In this document: piece after piece, positions 18,168-30,700 of the stretch
Layout of the letters: every line of letters begins with the position of its first letter
Position numbering within the stretch: the first letter of the stretch is position 1
Assembly (NCBI GenBank): GCA_019828595.1
Contig: JAHQRK010000004.1
Coordinates: 3,844,001 to 3,908,000, forward strand
DNA length: 64,000 nucleotides
Source: Aphanomyces cochlioides
Taxonomy: Eukaryota; Oomycota; Saprolegniomycetes; Saprolegniales; Verrucalvaceae
Direction: 5' to 3'
Notes under the pieces: generated by a model
Told to the model about the DNA's origin: nothing
The model's database searches: none
Seen by the model: the letters and a program-made list of their open reading frames with translations, nothing else
Program-made: the position numbers and the translations under genes

Positions 18168-21142
18168 CTGCAATGGGGAGGTATATTAATAGACTTTCAA
18201 TATCTACTAATACTAATATTGCCTACTAACGGCTCATCCCACTTCCAAATGCTTCAGCAGATTTTCTACCTTGGGCTTTGGAGTACAGCGATTTTTGACT
18301 TTTGAATAAATACTTGGGGCTTGTTAATTTGGGGTTGAAGGTTGGAGCGCGAGCAAAGTCGGGTACTTGGCTACCAGTGGGCGATAGACAGGTTGTCTAT
18401 GCAAAGTATTGATTGCTGAAATTGCTTCCACTCGTTGAGGGCTGTCAACTTCTTGGAGGCGAAGCCATCTGCGGATCGATGCATGCCATCGGATGAAGCT
18501 GACTTCTTGCCAAATTTCTGGCGGAGGCGGCTCCTTCGATTCGAACTTGGCGGCGTTGTGCGTTGTCCAAATATAGTGAAGGTTGGAAGCACACAGAAGA
18601 GCCCAGAGCACAAACAGTATGTCTTGAAGCTGGCTACCGCGTTCGTTGACTTGAAAGCGGTCGATGTTGGTGATGGCAGTCCAATCGAAATTGACACCGA
18701 AGCATCGCCAAGCGGTCGCGTGAAAACGCCAAAGGGGATACACGCGAGAGCAGGTGTGGAAGGCGTGGTGTTGGTTCTCCGGTGCGTCGCAATTGGTATA
18801 GACACAGCAAATTACGTCTGGCTGCTGAGGTTGCAAGTAGAACAAGCGCGAGTTGACAGGCAGCATGTTGAACAACAGTCGAAACCAAACGTCGCCATGG
18901 AGGGGAGGCGGCCAACGGCATGTTTTGCGGATGAGTCGCACGTAGGTCGCAATATCTTGTTGCTCGACGCGGGACGATGTCGCCACTGGGTGCGGTTTTC
19001 CATCCGAAGGGGCGTGATGCGCCAAACGTGATACGAGTCGCTTGGGCCAACGCTCGAAGGATAGCAATTGATCTTTGAAAAGTGCCTTGAAAGGGTGACT
19101 TGTTGTATCGATATCGGTCAAAGCAGTTCCAGTTCGAACGCCAGACGTGCGGAGGACTTGGTCGAATATCTTGGTGAGGTGGCTATAAACTTGACCAGCA
19201 CGTTCGGGTGCTGCAAATCCCATCGCGCCGTTCGCTTGTAACGTCACTTGTGCCGCACGGTTGTTGGATGACAGTCGATCAATAAACGCAGCTCTTGTAG
19301 GCCATGTCCCTTGCCGTGTCAAGAAGTCTTTGAGGCAGTGGAAACCGTTTTGAGACGCATGTCTACACCATCGACGACACAGAGCAGTCTTCACGACATT
19401 TGATGTAGCACCCGCAGGACCAACTTGCAGAGCGGGGTAGGATGTCAGCCACACGGGGAGGTTCAAAAGTTCTTCGAGGCTTGGTGGCGAAGCGGTTCGC
19501 TTGGCCATAGGTGTGGCGGCCCATTGATGCCAAATGTCGTGCCAAAGAGGATGCAGCTCCCACAAAAACAACCACTTGGAGCTGTGGTTGGGGAAGTACG
19601 TGAGAAAGTCGAACGGGTGGGTGTCGCGATACAGCTTGTTCATGACACGGGAAAATTGTCTCTTGACAAGCAACTTCCATGGGGCAAATGTGTTGGGTGA
19701 ATTGGGCTGCATCAAGAGTTGGAGCCGCAGCAGTCGCTGAGTCCGAAGCTTCGAAGCCACATGCGGAATACCGAGGCCGAGTTTTTGATCGAACTGCCAC
19801 TTGCGGCAAATAGTTGAGCGATGATGGTCGGTGATTTGCGTCTTCCGACCAAGGATGTACTTGTTGACCAATCTTTGCCAAACGGCAACCATCGTTGGAG
19901 GCACATACACTGCAGCCGTGACATGCCATAACAACGACAACAACATGGTCGATACGATGAGTTTGCGGCCTTGGATGGTTCGCGCACGACTTCCCCACGT
20001 TTGAAACGCAGCCAGAAACTTGTCGTTCAGTTGCTGGACTTGAAAATCGCGCGGCAGTCGGTGGCCAAAGAGAATACCAAGGTATTTCACTGGCTTCTCG
20101 CTCGGCAAGACGTTCAAGAGGCCACCATCGTCGATGTCTTCGATATCGAGATTGTTGTTGAGCGCCAAAGTCATGCACTTGGCAACGTTGAGACGAGCTC
20201 CAGACACAGAGCAAAAGTCTTCGACAATTGCCATTTGCTCGACCGCCGCTTGGAGGGATGACGAGAGTAGAGTCGTGTCGTCGGCAAAGTAGATGCTCGT
20301 CAGTGAGTCTCCATTTGGAAGGGGAATACCAAAATCAGGAGATCCGCGTAGCATTTCGCCGAGTGGCTCGAGGTAAAGTACGAAGAGCATGCACGATAGG
20401 GGGCAACCTTGCTTGACTCCGCGGGTAGGCCGTATGGTAGGGCCAAGACCGTCGTTGAAAATGATCTGGACCAGAGGCGTATTGTAAAGCAACTGAACCC
20501 AAGACACAAATGTGGGACCGATGTTCATCTCCTTGAGTACGTCGAAGAGAAAGCCTTGGTCAACCATATCGTATGCCTTGGAAAAGTCGAGAAACGTCGC
20601 GTAGTAGTCGTGGTCTTCATTGGTACAGAAAGTCTGCAATGCTTGTACCAGCATCACGTGGTCGTGCAAGCGACGGCCAGGGACAAAACCAGCTTGGCTT
20701 GGGTGAGCGAGGTATGGGGCAACTTGTGCAAGACGGTAGGCCAGCGCCCGCGATAGAATCTTGACTTCAACCGACATGAGAGTAATCGGCCGATAGTTGC
20801 CAGGGTCGCCTCTGTCTCCAGCCTTGAACAAGAGCGCCACTGCACTTCGGCGTTGTTGGAGCAGGAGGTGACCGTGATGGGTGAGTTGGTAGTTGAACAC
20901 CTTGAGCAGGATTTGGGCGAATACGTCCGGGGAGACTTGAAAGAAAGCTGCAGGCCAGCCGTCTGAACCAGGAGACTTGTTCGGGTTCATAGACTTGAGC
21001 GCGCCGCACAGGTCTTCCGCCGTGAGAGGACTTTCCAGAGCGTCGCGCTGTTCTTGAGTGAGACGTCGAGTAATGGCTCGAATGATAGCTCGGCGACGGG
21101 CCCGATTCAACGGTGGTTGGTCTCTTGGAGTGACCATGATGC
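18168..21142 (-). mobile_element. Element A2 (family A, 5'-truncated, 3.0 kb)
   Basis: 3' UTR variant I. The 5' break lies just upstream of the codon for MVTPRDQ of ORF2, at 21141/21142, followed by a stub. Confidence 0.93.
18324..21142 (-). pseudogene. A2 ORF2 fragment (RT and C-terminus, no endonuclease)
   Basis: About 938 codons remain open from the truncation to the stop, including NYRPITL, FLDFSKAYD, FADD and the zinc motif. The whole APE domain is missing. Private change to LVNKYI near 19870. The apparent ATG at the break is an internal methionine codon. Confidence 0.9.
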
Positions 21143-21156
21143 GCCGCGATAGCTCA
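21143..21156 (+). repeat. tRNA-Phe 5' stub between A2 and A3
   Basis: tRNA nt 1-14, preceded by an extra C that matches the native base before the tRNA, suggesting a 15-bp duplication here. Confidence 0.95.
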
Positions 21157-21811
21157 CTGCAATGGGGAGGTATATTAATAGACTTTCAATATCTACTAAT
21201 ACTAATATTGCCTACTAACGGCTCATCCCACTTCCAAATGCTTCAGCAGATTTTCTACCTTGGGCTTTGGAGTACAGCGATTTTTGACTTTTGAATAAAT
21301 ACTTGGGGCTTGTTAATTTGGGGTTGAAGGTTGGAGCGCGAGCAAAGTCGGGTACTTGGCTACCAGTGGGCGATAGACAGGTTGTCTATGCAAAGTATTG
21401 ATTGCTGAAATTGCTTCCACTCGTTGAGGGCTGTCAACTTCTTGGAGGCGAAGCCATCTGCGGATCGATGCATGCCATCGGATGAAGCTGACTTCTTGCC
21501 AAATTTCTGGCGGAGGCGGCTCCTTCGATTCGAACTTGGCGGCGTTGTGCGTTGTCCAAATATAGTGAAGGTTGGAAGCACACAGAAGAGCCCAGAGCAC
21601 AAACAGTATGTCTTGAAGCTGGCTACCGCGTTCGTTGACTTGAAAGCGGTCGATGTTGGTGATGGCAGTCCAATCGAAATTGACACCGAAGCATCGCCAA
21701 GCGGTCGCGTGAAAACGCCAAAGGGGATACACGCGAGAGCAGGTGTGGAAGGCGTGGTGTTGGTTCTCCGGTGCGTCGCAATTGGTATAGACACAGCAAA
21801 TTACGTCTGGT
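21157..21811 (-). mobile_element. Element A3 (family A, strongly 5'-truncated, 0.65 kb)
   Basis: 3' UTR variant I plus the last part of ORF2. Its 5' break adjoins tRNA-Phe 4 with one untemplated T at 21811. Its position next to the intact tRNA makes it younger than A2. Confidence 0.93.
21313..21810 (-). pseudogene. A3 ORF2, C-terminal fragment
   Basis: Last ~165 codons of ORF2, from within the zinc-motif region to the stop. Confidence 0.9.
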
Positions 21812-21859
<48 letters not shown>

Positions 21860-21884
21860 ACTGGTTCGATCCCGGTTCGTGGCA
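21812..21884 (+). tRNA. tRNA-Phe: tRNA-Phe (GAA), unit 4
   Basis: Identical to copy 1; regenerated by A3 insertion, terminator TTGTTTT at 21885-21891. Confidence 0.98.
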
Positions 21885-22935
21885 TTGTTTTCACCACCAC
21901 GCCTGCTTTTTCATTCACAACATCGCACCCTTCTTTTACACCACGGAGCGCACTTACACGCGCACACACTAACACATTGGACTTGTCCATTTCATTCACA
22001 ACTCACACACCAACATAACCATGGACTGCACCTTTTACACTGCCATTCAAATTGCAAAGACAAAACACAGCATCCACGCACAGAATGCGATGCCATACAT
22101 TCCTCCAAAGTCTCACGCCCAAGCTTGTCTCGCTCCTCTCTCAACGATCGAATGAAGCACAACTCATTCTCATGTCTTACTCTCGACAGCACACACAACC
22201 AAAATGGCGTCTAAGCAAGACGTTGATGTTTTCAGCGACAATACACATTACAAGGCGATGGCTTCCTTCAGGACAGCACACACTTAACAATCATACGCGG
22301 AGGAGTTCCATCATGTAGAGGCCATGCATCATATGCTGGACGTCGTATCGTGTTCTCTTCAAAGAGCTATGAATAGAAAGAACGACCCATCCAATGCATG
22401 TGAAAGTTGCACGTAATGTGGAGCAAGCATACGTTGTCCACACTGATTCAAGTTCGACGAGGAGAATACTCTATGCTCCAAAAAGTGCTCTTTTGACGAC
22501 TTCTCGAGGCGAGGGACAATGACCCTCGATTTCTGTCAATATTCCGATCTCATTCGAATCCCTCCTGTGGATAGTTCTTTCAACCACACATCGTTTGCTT
22601 TCTGAGCTACAAGACTCTAGATATTACTGTAGGATGAGTTTTTATGTCATTGCTTTAAAGTATATGTCATAGCATGGGAATCGCCAGAAGAAAGGACCAT
22701 GACGTGGTTAGCGAAGCATGGGCAGACGAGTGTATTCCCTGTGATGTGGAAATGAAACGGGATACTTTGTAGTATGGGATGTCAGTTAGTTGACAATGGT
22801 GTGTTTGAGTGTGCGTGTTGTTGCATAAGCTGAAGGAGGTAGTGTTCAGGGTGTATGGGAGGTGTTGTCAGGTGTGTGTATGTGTGTGGAAGAGGACGTG
22901 CGAGTGTGTGTGCATGGTCCTATGGAAGCATATAC
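21885..22935. repeat. Array spacer, unit 4
   Basis: 1,051 bp, same content as the other spacers. Confidence 0.9.
22021..22605 (+). pseudogene. Decayed coding-like frame in spacer, unit 4
   Basis: Same frame and stops as at 7564-8148. Confidence 0.33.
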
Positions 22936-22949
22936 GCCGCGATAGCTCA
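22936..22949 (+). repeat. tRNA-Phe 5' stub left of B2
   Basis: tRNA nt 1-14 joined to the 3' end of B2. Confidence 0.95.
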
Positions 22950-23027
22950 ATGTCAATGGGGAGTCTATTTGTAGTTAATGTAAACTACAAACTAATATTG
23001 CCCGAAGGCTCATCCCATTTCCAACTG

Positions 23028-24242
23028 CTAGGCTGAATTGGAAATCAATTTGGCTTTTCGTTTTCTTGATTCGCTTCGACGTTGGGACTTCGATTTCTTC
23101 GGTGTTTGTAAGCTAACACGGCGAATATGTCGGATAATACTGACTCTTGGCATCTGACCCAGGGGGTATACATTTTCATTGTCTTGGATCATACATAGAC
23201 TTCGGTCTATGCAGCGCTTGTATCGCTTGGCGAGGACCCAGCAATGGGATGTTGAATCAGTGACAGAAACAACCAGGAATTCTCCGTCAGGCTCATCCAA
23301 TATCGCTCTACAGATATCACGAATTGGATCACCCACCGATTGCTTGAGCAGTTGACGGGAGAATATGGCGTCGTTGTAGTGGAATCCATGTGTGTATGCC
23401 AGCTTGAGAAAATCATGCATCTTGGAAGGGGGAATGCCCGCGTCTTGAGGAACTCCATGGGCCTCTTTGAAACCCGAAATGACTTCTTCGCTGAGCTCAA
23501 AATTGGAGACATTCAAATTGGTAGCAACGATTCGGATTGCAGCCGCAAGACAAGATTTGTCACTGTTGTTGCCAATTTCTAGCCACAGAGGATCCATCGC
23601 TCGAAATTCAGCAAGCGTTGGGGCGAGACCAGTGTTCGTGAGGAAGTGGGCTCCAGCTTGTCGCCATCGTTGGTACATCGCCACGGCTTCTTGACACCCG
23701 CTGAGGTCTTTTTCGTCGAACCAGTCTTTGTCGAGTCCATCCGGGCGTTGAAACTTCCAGTTGACTTGGTATTGAATAGTTGAAATTCGATTTCGCATTG
23801 ATGCCACTTCGCGGTGGTCATCGATAAACAACACTTCATCGATGTCATCATCGTCGGTTGGAATTCGCAGAGTGCGTGGGCGGTTGGTTGGGGCATCAGC
23901 CGTTGTCGCATTCGTTTGTGGCCTGGCTGGAACAGAAACATCGTCCAATAGATCCATGAGGGATGGTAGCGGAGATCCATTGTCATTGCCCAAGGGGTCA
24001 AATTCGCGGGTGCTCGAGTTCAAAATGGACATATCAGGAGTAAATTGGTGTTCTTCAGTTGTAACTGGACTTGAAGGACGAGTGTCGGATGATTGCGTCA
24101 TAGGTACAGAAATCTCAACTCCATCCACTCCCTCAAGAGTAATCCCTGGAGACATCGAGCTCCCCACACCTCGTGTAGTTATGGGTCTCGACGTCTGCGC
24201 GGGGAGTACGCTATCGGCAGTGAAAATCGTTGAAGCTTCCAT
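23028..24242 (-). CDS. B2 ORF3: chromodomain plus papain/OTU-like cysteine peptidase domain (intact)
   Basis: 404 aa from the first ATG (24242); the frame is open upstream to a TGA about 60 codons earlier and lies in the same frame as ORF2, separated by a TAA and that TGA. Residues 1-130: Ser/Thr/Pro-rich. 136-196: chromodomain-like, EVLFIDDHR, then IQYQVNWKF, then WFDEKDLSGC and a helix, matching the order of HP1-type V-Y-L-K-W / W-E-P-E-x-N-L. The VLFI core flanked by Asp could also act as a SUMO-interacting motif. 211-375: candidate peptidase with DKSCL (Cys 231, OTU-like D-x-x-C-L), SHCWVLAK (His 333) and IQDNE (Asp 354). The Lys/Arg-rich tail is a likely nuclear localisation signal. Inferred roles: chromatin reading and protein processing or deconjugation. 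Known precedents are the protease domains of NeSL (Ulp1-type) and Dualen/RandI elements. Confidence 0.75.
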   Translation of the reverse strand: MEASTIFTADSVLPAQTSRPITTRGVGSSMSPGITLEGVDGVEISVPMTQSSDTRPSSPVTTEEHQFTPDMSILNSSTREFDPLGNDNGSPLPSLMDLLDDVSVPARPQTNATTADAPTNRPRTLRIPTDDDDIDEVLFIDDHREVASMRNRISTIQYQVNWKFQRPDGLDKDWFDEKDLSGCQEAVAMYQRWRQAGAHFLTNTGLAPTLAEFRAMDPLWLEIGNNSDKSCLAAAIRIVATNLNVSNFELSEEVISGFKEAHGVPQDAGIPPSKMHDFLKLAYTHGFHYNDAIFSRQLLKQSVGDPIRDICRAILDEPDGEFLVVSVTDSTSHCWVLAKRYKRCIDRSLCMIQDNENVYPLGQMPRVSIIRHIRRVSLQTPKKSKSQRRSESRKRKAKLISNSA

Positions 24243-24455
24243 TGTTGTTGTCTTGGGTAAAATCAAAAGTGAGTCTTGGAGAATTGTTTTGAGATTCTCA
24301 CTGAACTTATTCTCAGTTGCGACACTTGAGTCAGGCACGATTTGATTGGGCAGTGAAATGTTTTGCGCGGATCGTGAGTGATGGTCGCCAGGATTCCCAA
24401 TCAAAAATTCAGCTGGGATACCAAGTCAAGAATACAGCTGGGGCTTGTAATCAAA

Positions 24456-26466
24456 TTACTGGTGTTCAACTCGAAAAGACATGGGATATTTTTCGAATAG
24501 CTCGTTGTATCCAGCTTGAGAGAAAAGGACTGAGACCGCTTCGATGATGTTTCGATAGTCGAAGTCGTCAGGCGAGAGCAAACGAATTGTTCGCCTGATG
24601 GAAGCTGTCCAACTGACAAATATAATCTCGTTCCATAGTAAAATCGGTAGAGGCCTTTTGCCATCGAACTTGGTTGCATTTCTTTGAGTCCATAAGGAGT
24701 ACGTGATGGAAGCACAAAGGAGGGACCATAATTTGAATAATGCGTCATGCAGGTGTTTTCCTCGCGTATTGGTCTTGAAGCGACTGATATTCGTGTGGTT
24801 GCCCAATCAAACTTAACACCATAAGCTCTCCATGCTCGCTCTTGGAACATCCAAACTTGATGTACATGATGACATGTATGGAAGGCATGATGAAAAGTCT
24901 CAACATCCGAGCAATCTTCATAGACACAACAAATAGCGTCAGGGTTTTGGATCTGCATATAGGAAAACCTCGAGTTGACGGGTAACATCTTCATGTGCAA
25001 TCGAAACCATACATCGCCTTGAACAGGTGGAGGTAGATTACACACAGTACGAATGAGACGGATATACTTTGCTATGTCTTTGTCAGTTCTTGTCGTAGTC
25101 TTCATAGGATGTATAGCTTCAGTCTGGGGGGCGTGGTAAGCTAAATGCACCACGTTTTTCTTGGGCCACGACTCGAAAGGTAAATCAGCATCCTTGATTC
25201 TGGCTGTAAACGGATGTTGACAAGTCGGGACATTAGGCAGTGGCGACCCTTGCCGAATGTCAAACGATCGAACAACTTTGTCGAAGATTCGTGTGAGTTG
25301 ATTGTAAATGTCGGTTGTGCGGGGCAATGTGGCAAAGTCCATGACTCCGTCCTGGTTTAGACAAACTTGGGCAGCTGGATTGTTCGACGACATTCGGTTC
25401 ACGAACATGGTCTCTGTTGGCCAAGCGCCATGTGGGGTCAGGAAATCCTTCAGGCATCTGAGACCATTTTTGGCCCCGTGGCGGCACCAGAGACGCATGT
25501 CTTCATCTTTCACGACATTTGCTAACATCTTAGCAGAGCCGAAGTGCATTGCGTCGTAGGCTGTGAGCCATACCGGGAGGTTCAGTACCGTGTCGAGATT
25601 TGGAGGCACGCCGATTCGCTTACTCATGTCTGTGGCTGACCAATGTTTCCAAGTATCAAGCCACAGTGGATGGAGCTCGCGAAGCAAAAGCCACTTGGAG
25701 CTTGCATTTGGGTAGTATGAAAGAAAATCGAATGGGTGACTGTCTCGGAATAACTGATGTATTGTGCGGCTAAATTGTCGCTGTACAAGTTTCTTCCACA
25801 CCAGGATTTCACCAGGAGAATCGGCAGACATAAAGAGCTGTAAACGAAGAAGGCGTTGTGTTCGCAGCCTCGATGCAATGTGGGGGATTCCCAGGCCTAA
25901 AGGCTTGTCGTACTGCCACCTTCTATGGATTGAGGGACGGTAACTCTCATCGAGCTGGGTCTTGCGGCAAAGTATGAACTTGTTTAACATTTGTTGCCAC
26001 GTAACGACCATAGCAGGAGGCACAGGTACAACGGCTGTTACATGCCACAACATAGATAGCAACATCGTGGAGGCAATAAGCTTTCGGCCCTGCAATGTCC
26101 TTGCTCGTTTACCCCATAGTTGAAAGGACGAGATGAATTTGTCGTTGAGTTTTTGAAGTTGGGAGTCAGCCGAAAGTCGATGGCCAAAGAGAATACCAAG
26201 ATATTTCGTACACTGACCAGTTGGTACGATATTGAGCAAACCATCTGCTTCGATGTCTTCTTGATCGAGATGGTCGTTGAGAACCAAGGTCATGCACTTG
26301 GAACGATTCAGACGGGCCCCTGAAGCCGTGCAAAACTCTTCCACAATTGCCATTTGCTCCACAGCAGATTGCAGCGAGTTTGATAACAACGTCGAGTCGT
26401 CGGCAAAGAATATACTCGTAATAACTGAGTCGTGGGGGAGAGCGATTCCAAGATGTGGGGACGCTC
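24456..26466 (-). pseudogene. B2 ORF2 fragment, frameshifted
   Basis: C-terminal half of ORF2 from just after FADD to the stop, with a 1-nt deletion near 24794 (CGTGTGG instead of CGTGGTGG) after the zinc motif. The frame then runs on in the wrong phase to 24401. Confidence 0.88.
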
Positions 26467-26467
26467 C

Positions 26468-26515
<48 letters not shown>

Positions 26516-26540
26516 ACTGGTTCGATCCCGGTTCGTGGCA
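26468..26540 (+). tRNA. tRNA-Phe: tRNA-Phe (GAA), unit 5
   Basis: Identical to copy 1; 5' flank is B2 sequence, terminator TTGTTTT at 26541-26547. Confidence 0.98.
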
Positions 26541-27591
26541 TTGTTTTCACCACCACGCCTGCTTTTTCATTCACAACATCGCACCCTTCTTTTACACCAC
26601 GGAGCGCACTTACACGCGCACACACTAACACATTGGACTTGTCCATTTCATTCACAACTCACACACCAACATAACCATGGACTGCACCTTTTACACTGCC
26701 ATTCAAATTGCAAAGACAAAACACAGCATCCACGCACAGAATGCGATGCCATACATTCCTCCAAAGTCTCACGCCCAAGCTTGTCTCGCTCCTCTCTCAA
26801 CGATCGAATGAAGCACAACTCATTCTCATGTCTTACTCTCGACAGCACACACAACCAAAATGGCGTCTAAGCAAGACGTTGATGTTTTCAGCGACAATAC
26901 ACATTACAAGGCGATGGCTTCCTTCAGGACAGCACACACTTAACAATCATACGCGGAGGAGTTCCATCATGTAGAGGCCATGCATCATATGCTGGACGTC
27001 GTATCGTGTTCTCTTCAAAGAGCTATGAATAGAAAGAACGACCCATCCAATGCATGTGAAAGTTGCACGTAATGTGGAGCAAGCATACGTTGTCCACACT
27101 GATTCAAGTTCGACGAGGAGAATACTCTATGCTCCAAAAAGTGCTCTTTTGACGACTTCTCGAGGCGAGGGACAATGACCCTCGATTTCTGTCAATATTC
27201 CGATCTCATTCGAATCCCTCCTGTGGATAGTTCTTTCAACCACACATCGTTTGCTTTCTGAGCTACAAGACTCTAGATATTACTGTAGGATGAGTTTTTA
27301 TGTCATTGCTTTAAAGTATATGTCATAGCATGGGAATCGCCAGAAGAAAGGACCATGACGTGGTTAGCGAAGCATGGGCAGACGAGTGTATTCCCTGTGA
27401 TGTGGAAATGAAACGGGATACTTTGTAGTATGGGATGTCAGTTAGTTGACAATGGTGTGTTTGAGTGTGCGTGTTGTTGCATAAGCTGAAGGAGGTAGTG
27501 TTCAGGGTGTATGGGAGGTGTTGTCAGGTGTGTGTATGTGTGTGGAAGAGGACGTGCGAGTGTGTGTGCATGGTCCTATGGAAGCATATAC
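26541..27591. repeat. Array spacer, unit 5
   Basis: 1,051 bp, same content as the other spacers. Confidence 0.9.
26677..27261 (+). pseudogene. Decayed coding-like frame in spacer, unit 5
   Basis: Same frame and stops as at 7564-8148. Confidence 0.33.
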
Positions 27592-27605
27592 GCCGCGATA
27601 GCTCA
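27592..27605 (+). repeat. tRNA-Phe 5' stub left of A4
   Basis: tRNA nt 1-14 joined to the 3' end of A4. Confidence 0.95.
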
Positions 27606-27762
27606 CTGCAATGGGGAGGTATATTAATAGACTTTCAATATCTACTAATACTAATATTGCCTACTAACGGCTCATCCCACTTCCAAATGCTTCAGCAGAT
27701 TTTCTACTTTGGGCTTTGGAGTACAGCGATTTTTGACTTGTTGAATAAATACTTGGGGCTTG

Positions 27763-30700
27763 TTAATTTGGGGCTGAAGGTTGGAGCGCGAGCAAAGTCG
27801 GGTACTTGGCTACCAGTGGGCGATAGACAGGTTGTCTATGCAAAGTATTGATTGCTGAAATTGCTTCCACTCGTTGAGGGCTGTCAACTTCTTGGAGGCG
27901 AAGCCATCTGCGGATCGATGCATGCCATCGGATGAAGCTGACTTCTTGCCAAATTTCTGGCGGAGGCGGCTCCTTCGATTCGAACTTGGCGGCGTTGTGC
28001 GTTGTCCAAATATAGTGAAGGTTGGAAGCACACAGAAGAGCCCAGAGCACAAACAGTATGTCTTGAAGCTGGCTACCGCGTTCGTTGACTTGAAAGCGGT
28101 CGATGTTGGTGATGGCAGTCCAATCGAAATTGACACCGAAGCATCGCCAAGCGGTCGCGTGAAAACGCCAAAGGGGATACACGCGAGAGCAGGTGTGGAA
28201 GGCGTGGTGTTGGTTCTCCGGTGCGTCGCAATTGGTATAGACACAGCAAATTACGTCTGGCTGCTGAGGTTGCAAGTAGAACAAGCGCGAGTTGACAGGC
28301 AGCATGTTGAACAACAGTCGAAACCAAACGTCGCCATGGAGGGGAGGCGGCCAACGGCATGTTTTGCGGATGAGTCGCACGTAGGTCGCAATATCTTGTT
28401 GCTCGACGCGGGACGATGTCGCCACTGGGTGCGGTTTTCCATCCGAAGGGGCGTGATGCGCCAAACGTGATACGAGTCGCTTGGGCCAACGCTCGAAGGA
28501 TAGCAAGTGATCTTTGAAAAGTGCCTTGAAAGGGTGACTTGTTGTATCGATATCGGTCAAAGCAGTTCCAGTTCGAACGCCAGACGTGCGGAGGACTTGG
28601 TCGAATATCTTGGTGAGGTGGCTATAAACTTGACCAGCACGTTCGGGTGCTGCAAATCCCATCGCGCCGTTCGCTTGTAACGTCACTTGTGCCGCACGGT
28701 TGTTGGATGACAGTCGATCAATAAACGCAGCTCTTGTAGGCCATGTCCCTTGCCGTGTCAAGAAGTCTTTGAGGCAGTGGAAACCGTTTTGAGACGCATG
28801 TCTACACCATCGACGACACAGAGCAGTCTTCACGACATTTGATGTAGCACCCGCAGGACCAACTTGCAGAGCGGGGTAGGATGTCAGCCACACGGGGAGG
28901 TTCAAAAGTTCTTCGAGGCTTGGTGGCGAAGCGGTTCGCTTGGCCATAGGTGTGGCGGCCCATTGATGCCAAATGTCGTGCCAAAGAGGATGCAGCTCCC
29001 ACAAAAACAACCACTTGGAGCTGTGGTTGGGGAAGTACGTGAGAAAGTCGAACGGGTGGGTGTCGCGATACAGCTTGTTCATGACACGGGAAAATTGTCT
29101 CTTGACAAGCAACTTCCATGGGGCAAATGTGTTGGGTGAATTGGGCTGCATCAAGAGTTGGAGCCGCAGCAGTCGCTGAGTCCGAAGCTTCGAAGCCACA
29201 TGCGGAATACCGAGGCCGAGTTTTTGATCGAACTGCCACTTGCGGCAAATAGTTGAGCGATGATGGTCGGTGATTTGCGTCTTCCGACCAAGGATGTACT
29301 TGTTGACCATTCTTTGCCAAACGGCAACCATCGTTGGAGGCACATACACTGCAGCCGTGACATGCCATAACAACGACAACAACATGGTCGATACGATGAG
29401 TTTGCGGCCTTGGATGGTTCGCGCACGACTTCCCCACGTTTGAAACGCAGCCAGAAACTTGTCGTTCAGTTGCTGGACTTGAAAATCGCGCGGCAGTCGG
29501 TGGCCAAAGAGAATACCAAGGTATTTCACTGGCTTCTCGCTCGGCAAGACGTTCAAGAGGCCACCATCGTCGATGTCTTCGATATCGAGATTGTTGTTGA
29601 GCGCCAAAGTCATGCACTTGGCAACGTTGAGACGAGCTCCAGACACAGAGCAAAAGTCTTCGACAATTGCCATTTGCTCGACCGCCGCTTGGAGGGATGA
29701 CGAGAGTAGAGTCGTGTCGTCGGCAAAGTAGATGCTCGTCAGTGAGTCTCCATTTGGAAGGGGAATACCAAAATCAGGAGATCCGCGTAGCATTTCGCCG
29801 AGTGGCTCGAGGTAAAGTACGAAGAGCATGCACGATAGGGGGCAACCTTGCTTGACTCCGCGGGTAGGCCGTATGGTAGGGCCAAGACCGTCGTTGAAAA
29901 TGATCTGGACCAGAGGCGTATTGTAAAGCAACTGAACCCAAGACACAAATGTGGGACCGATGTTCATCTCCTTGAGTACGTCGAAGAGAAAGCCTTGGTC
30001 AACCATATCGTATGCCTTGGAAAAGTCGAGAAACGTCGCGTAGTAGTCGTGGTCTTCATTGGTACAGAAAGTCTGCAATGCTTGTACCAGCATCACGTGG
30101 TCGTGCAAGCGACGGCCAGGGACAAAACCAGCTTGGCTTGGGTGAGCGAGGTATGGGGCAACTTGTGCAAGACGGTAGGCCAGCGCCCGCGATAGAATCT
30201 TGACTTCAACCGACATGAGAGTAATCGGCCGATAGTTGCCAGGGTCGCCTCTGTCTCCAGCCTTGAACAAGAGCGCCACTGCACTTCGGCGTTTTGGAGC
30301 AGGAGGTGACCGTGATGGGTGAGTTGGTAGTTGAACACCTTGAGCAGGATTTGGGCGAATACGTCCGGGGAGACTTGAAAGAAAGCTGCAGGCCAGCCGT
30401 CTGAACCAGGAGACTTGTTCGGGTTCATAGACTTGAGCGCGCCGCACAGGTCTTCCGCCGTGAGAGGACTTTCCAGAGCGTCGCGCTGTTCTTGAGTGAG
30501 ACGTCGAGTAATGGCTCGAATGATAGCTCGGCGACGGGCCCGATTCAACGGTGGTTGGTCTCTTGGAGTGACCATGATGTTTTTCCAATGAGACGTAAAA
30601 CCAGCCTTGACTTCAGACGGGTCAGTCGACGTTACACCGTTGATTGTCACGGACGAGAGCGGCACTTTGATCCCCTTGGGTCGACGAAAAAAGTGACTGG

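Larger units (their letters stand above)
22950..26467 (-). mobile_element. Element B2 (family B, 5'-truncated, 3.5 kb)
   Basis: Sole element between tRNA 4 and 5. The 3' end carries both hairpins; the 5' break at ~26466 lies just downstream of the RT active site in ORF2. ORF3 is intact. Confidence 0.93.

Noticed and set aside
24401..26389. 662-aa frame with an unusual C-terminus
   Set aside because: It is the B2 ORF2 continued in the wrong phase after the deletion near 24794, not a new protein fusion.
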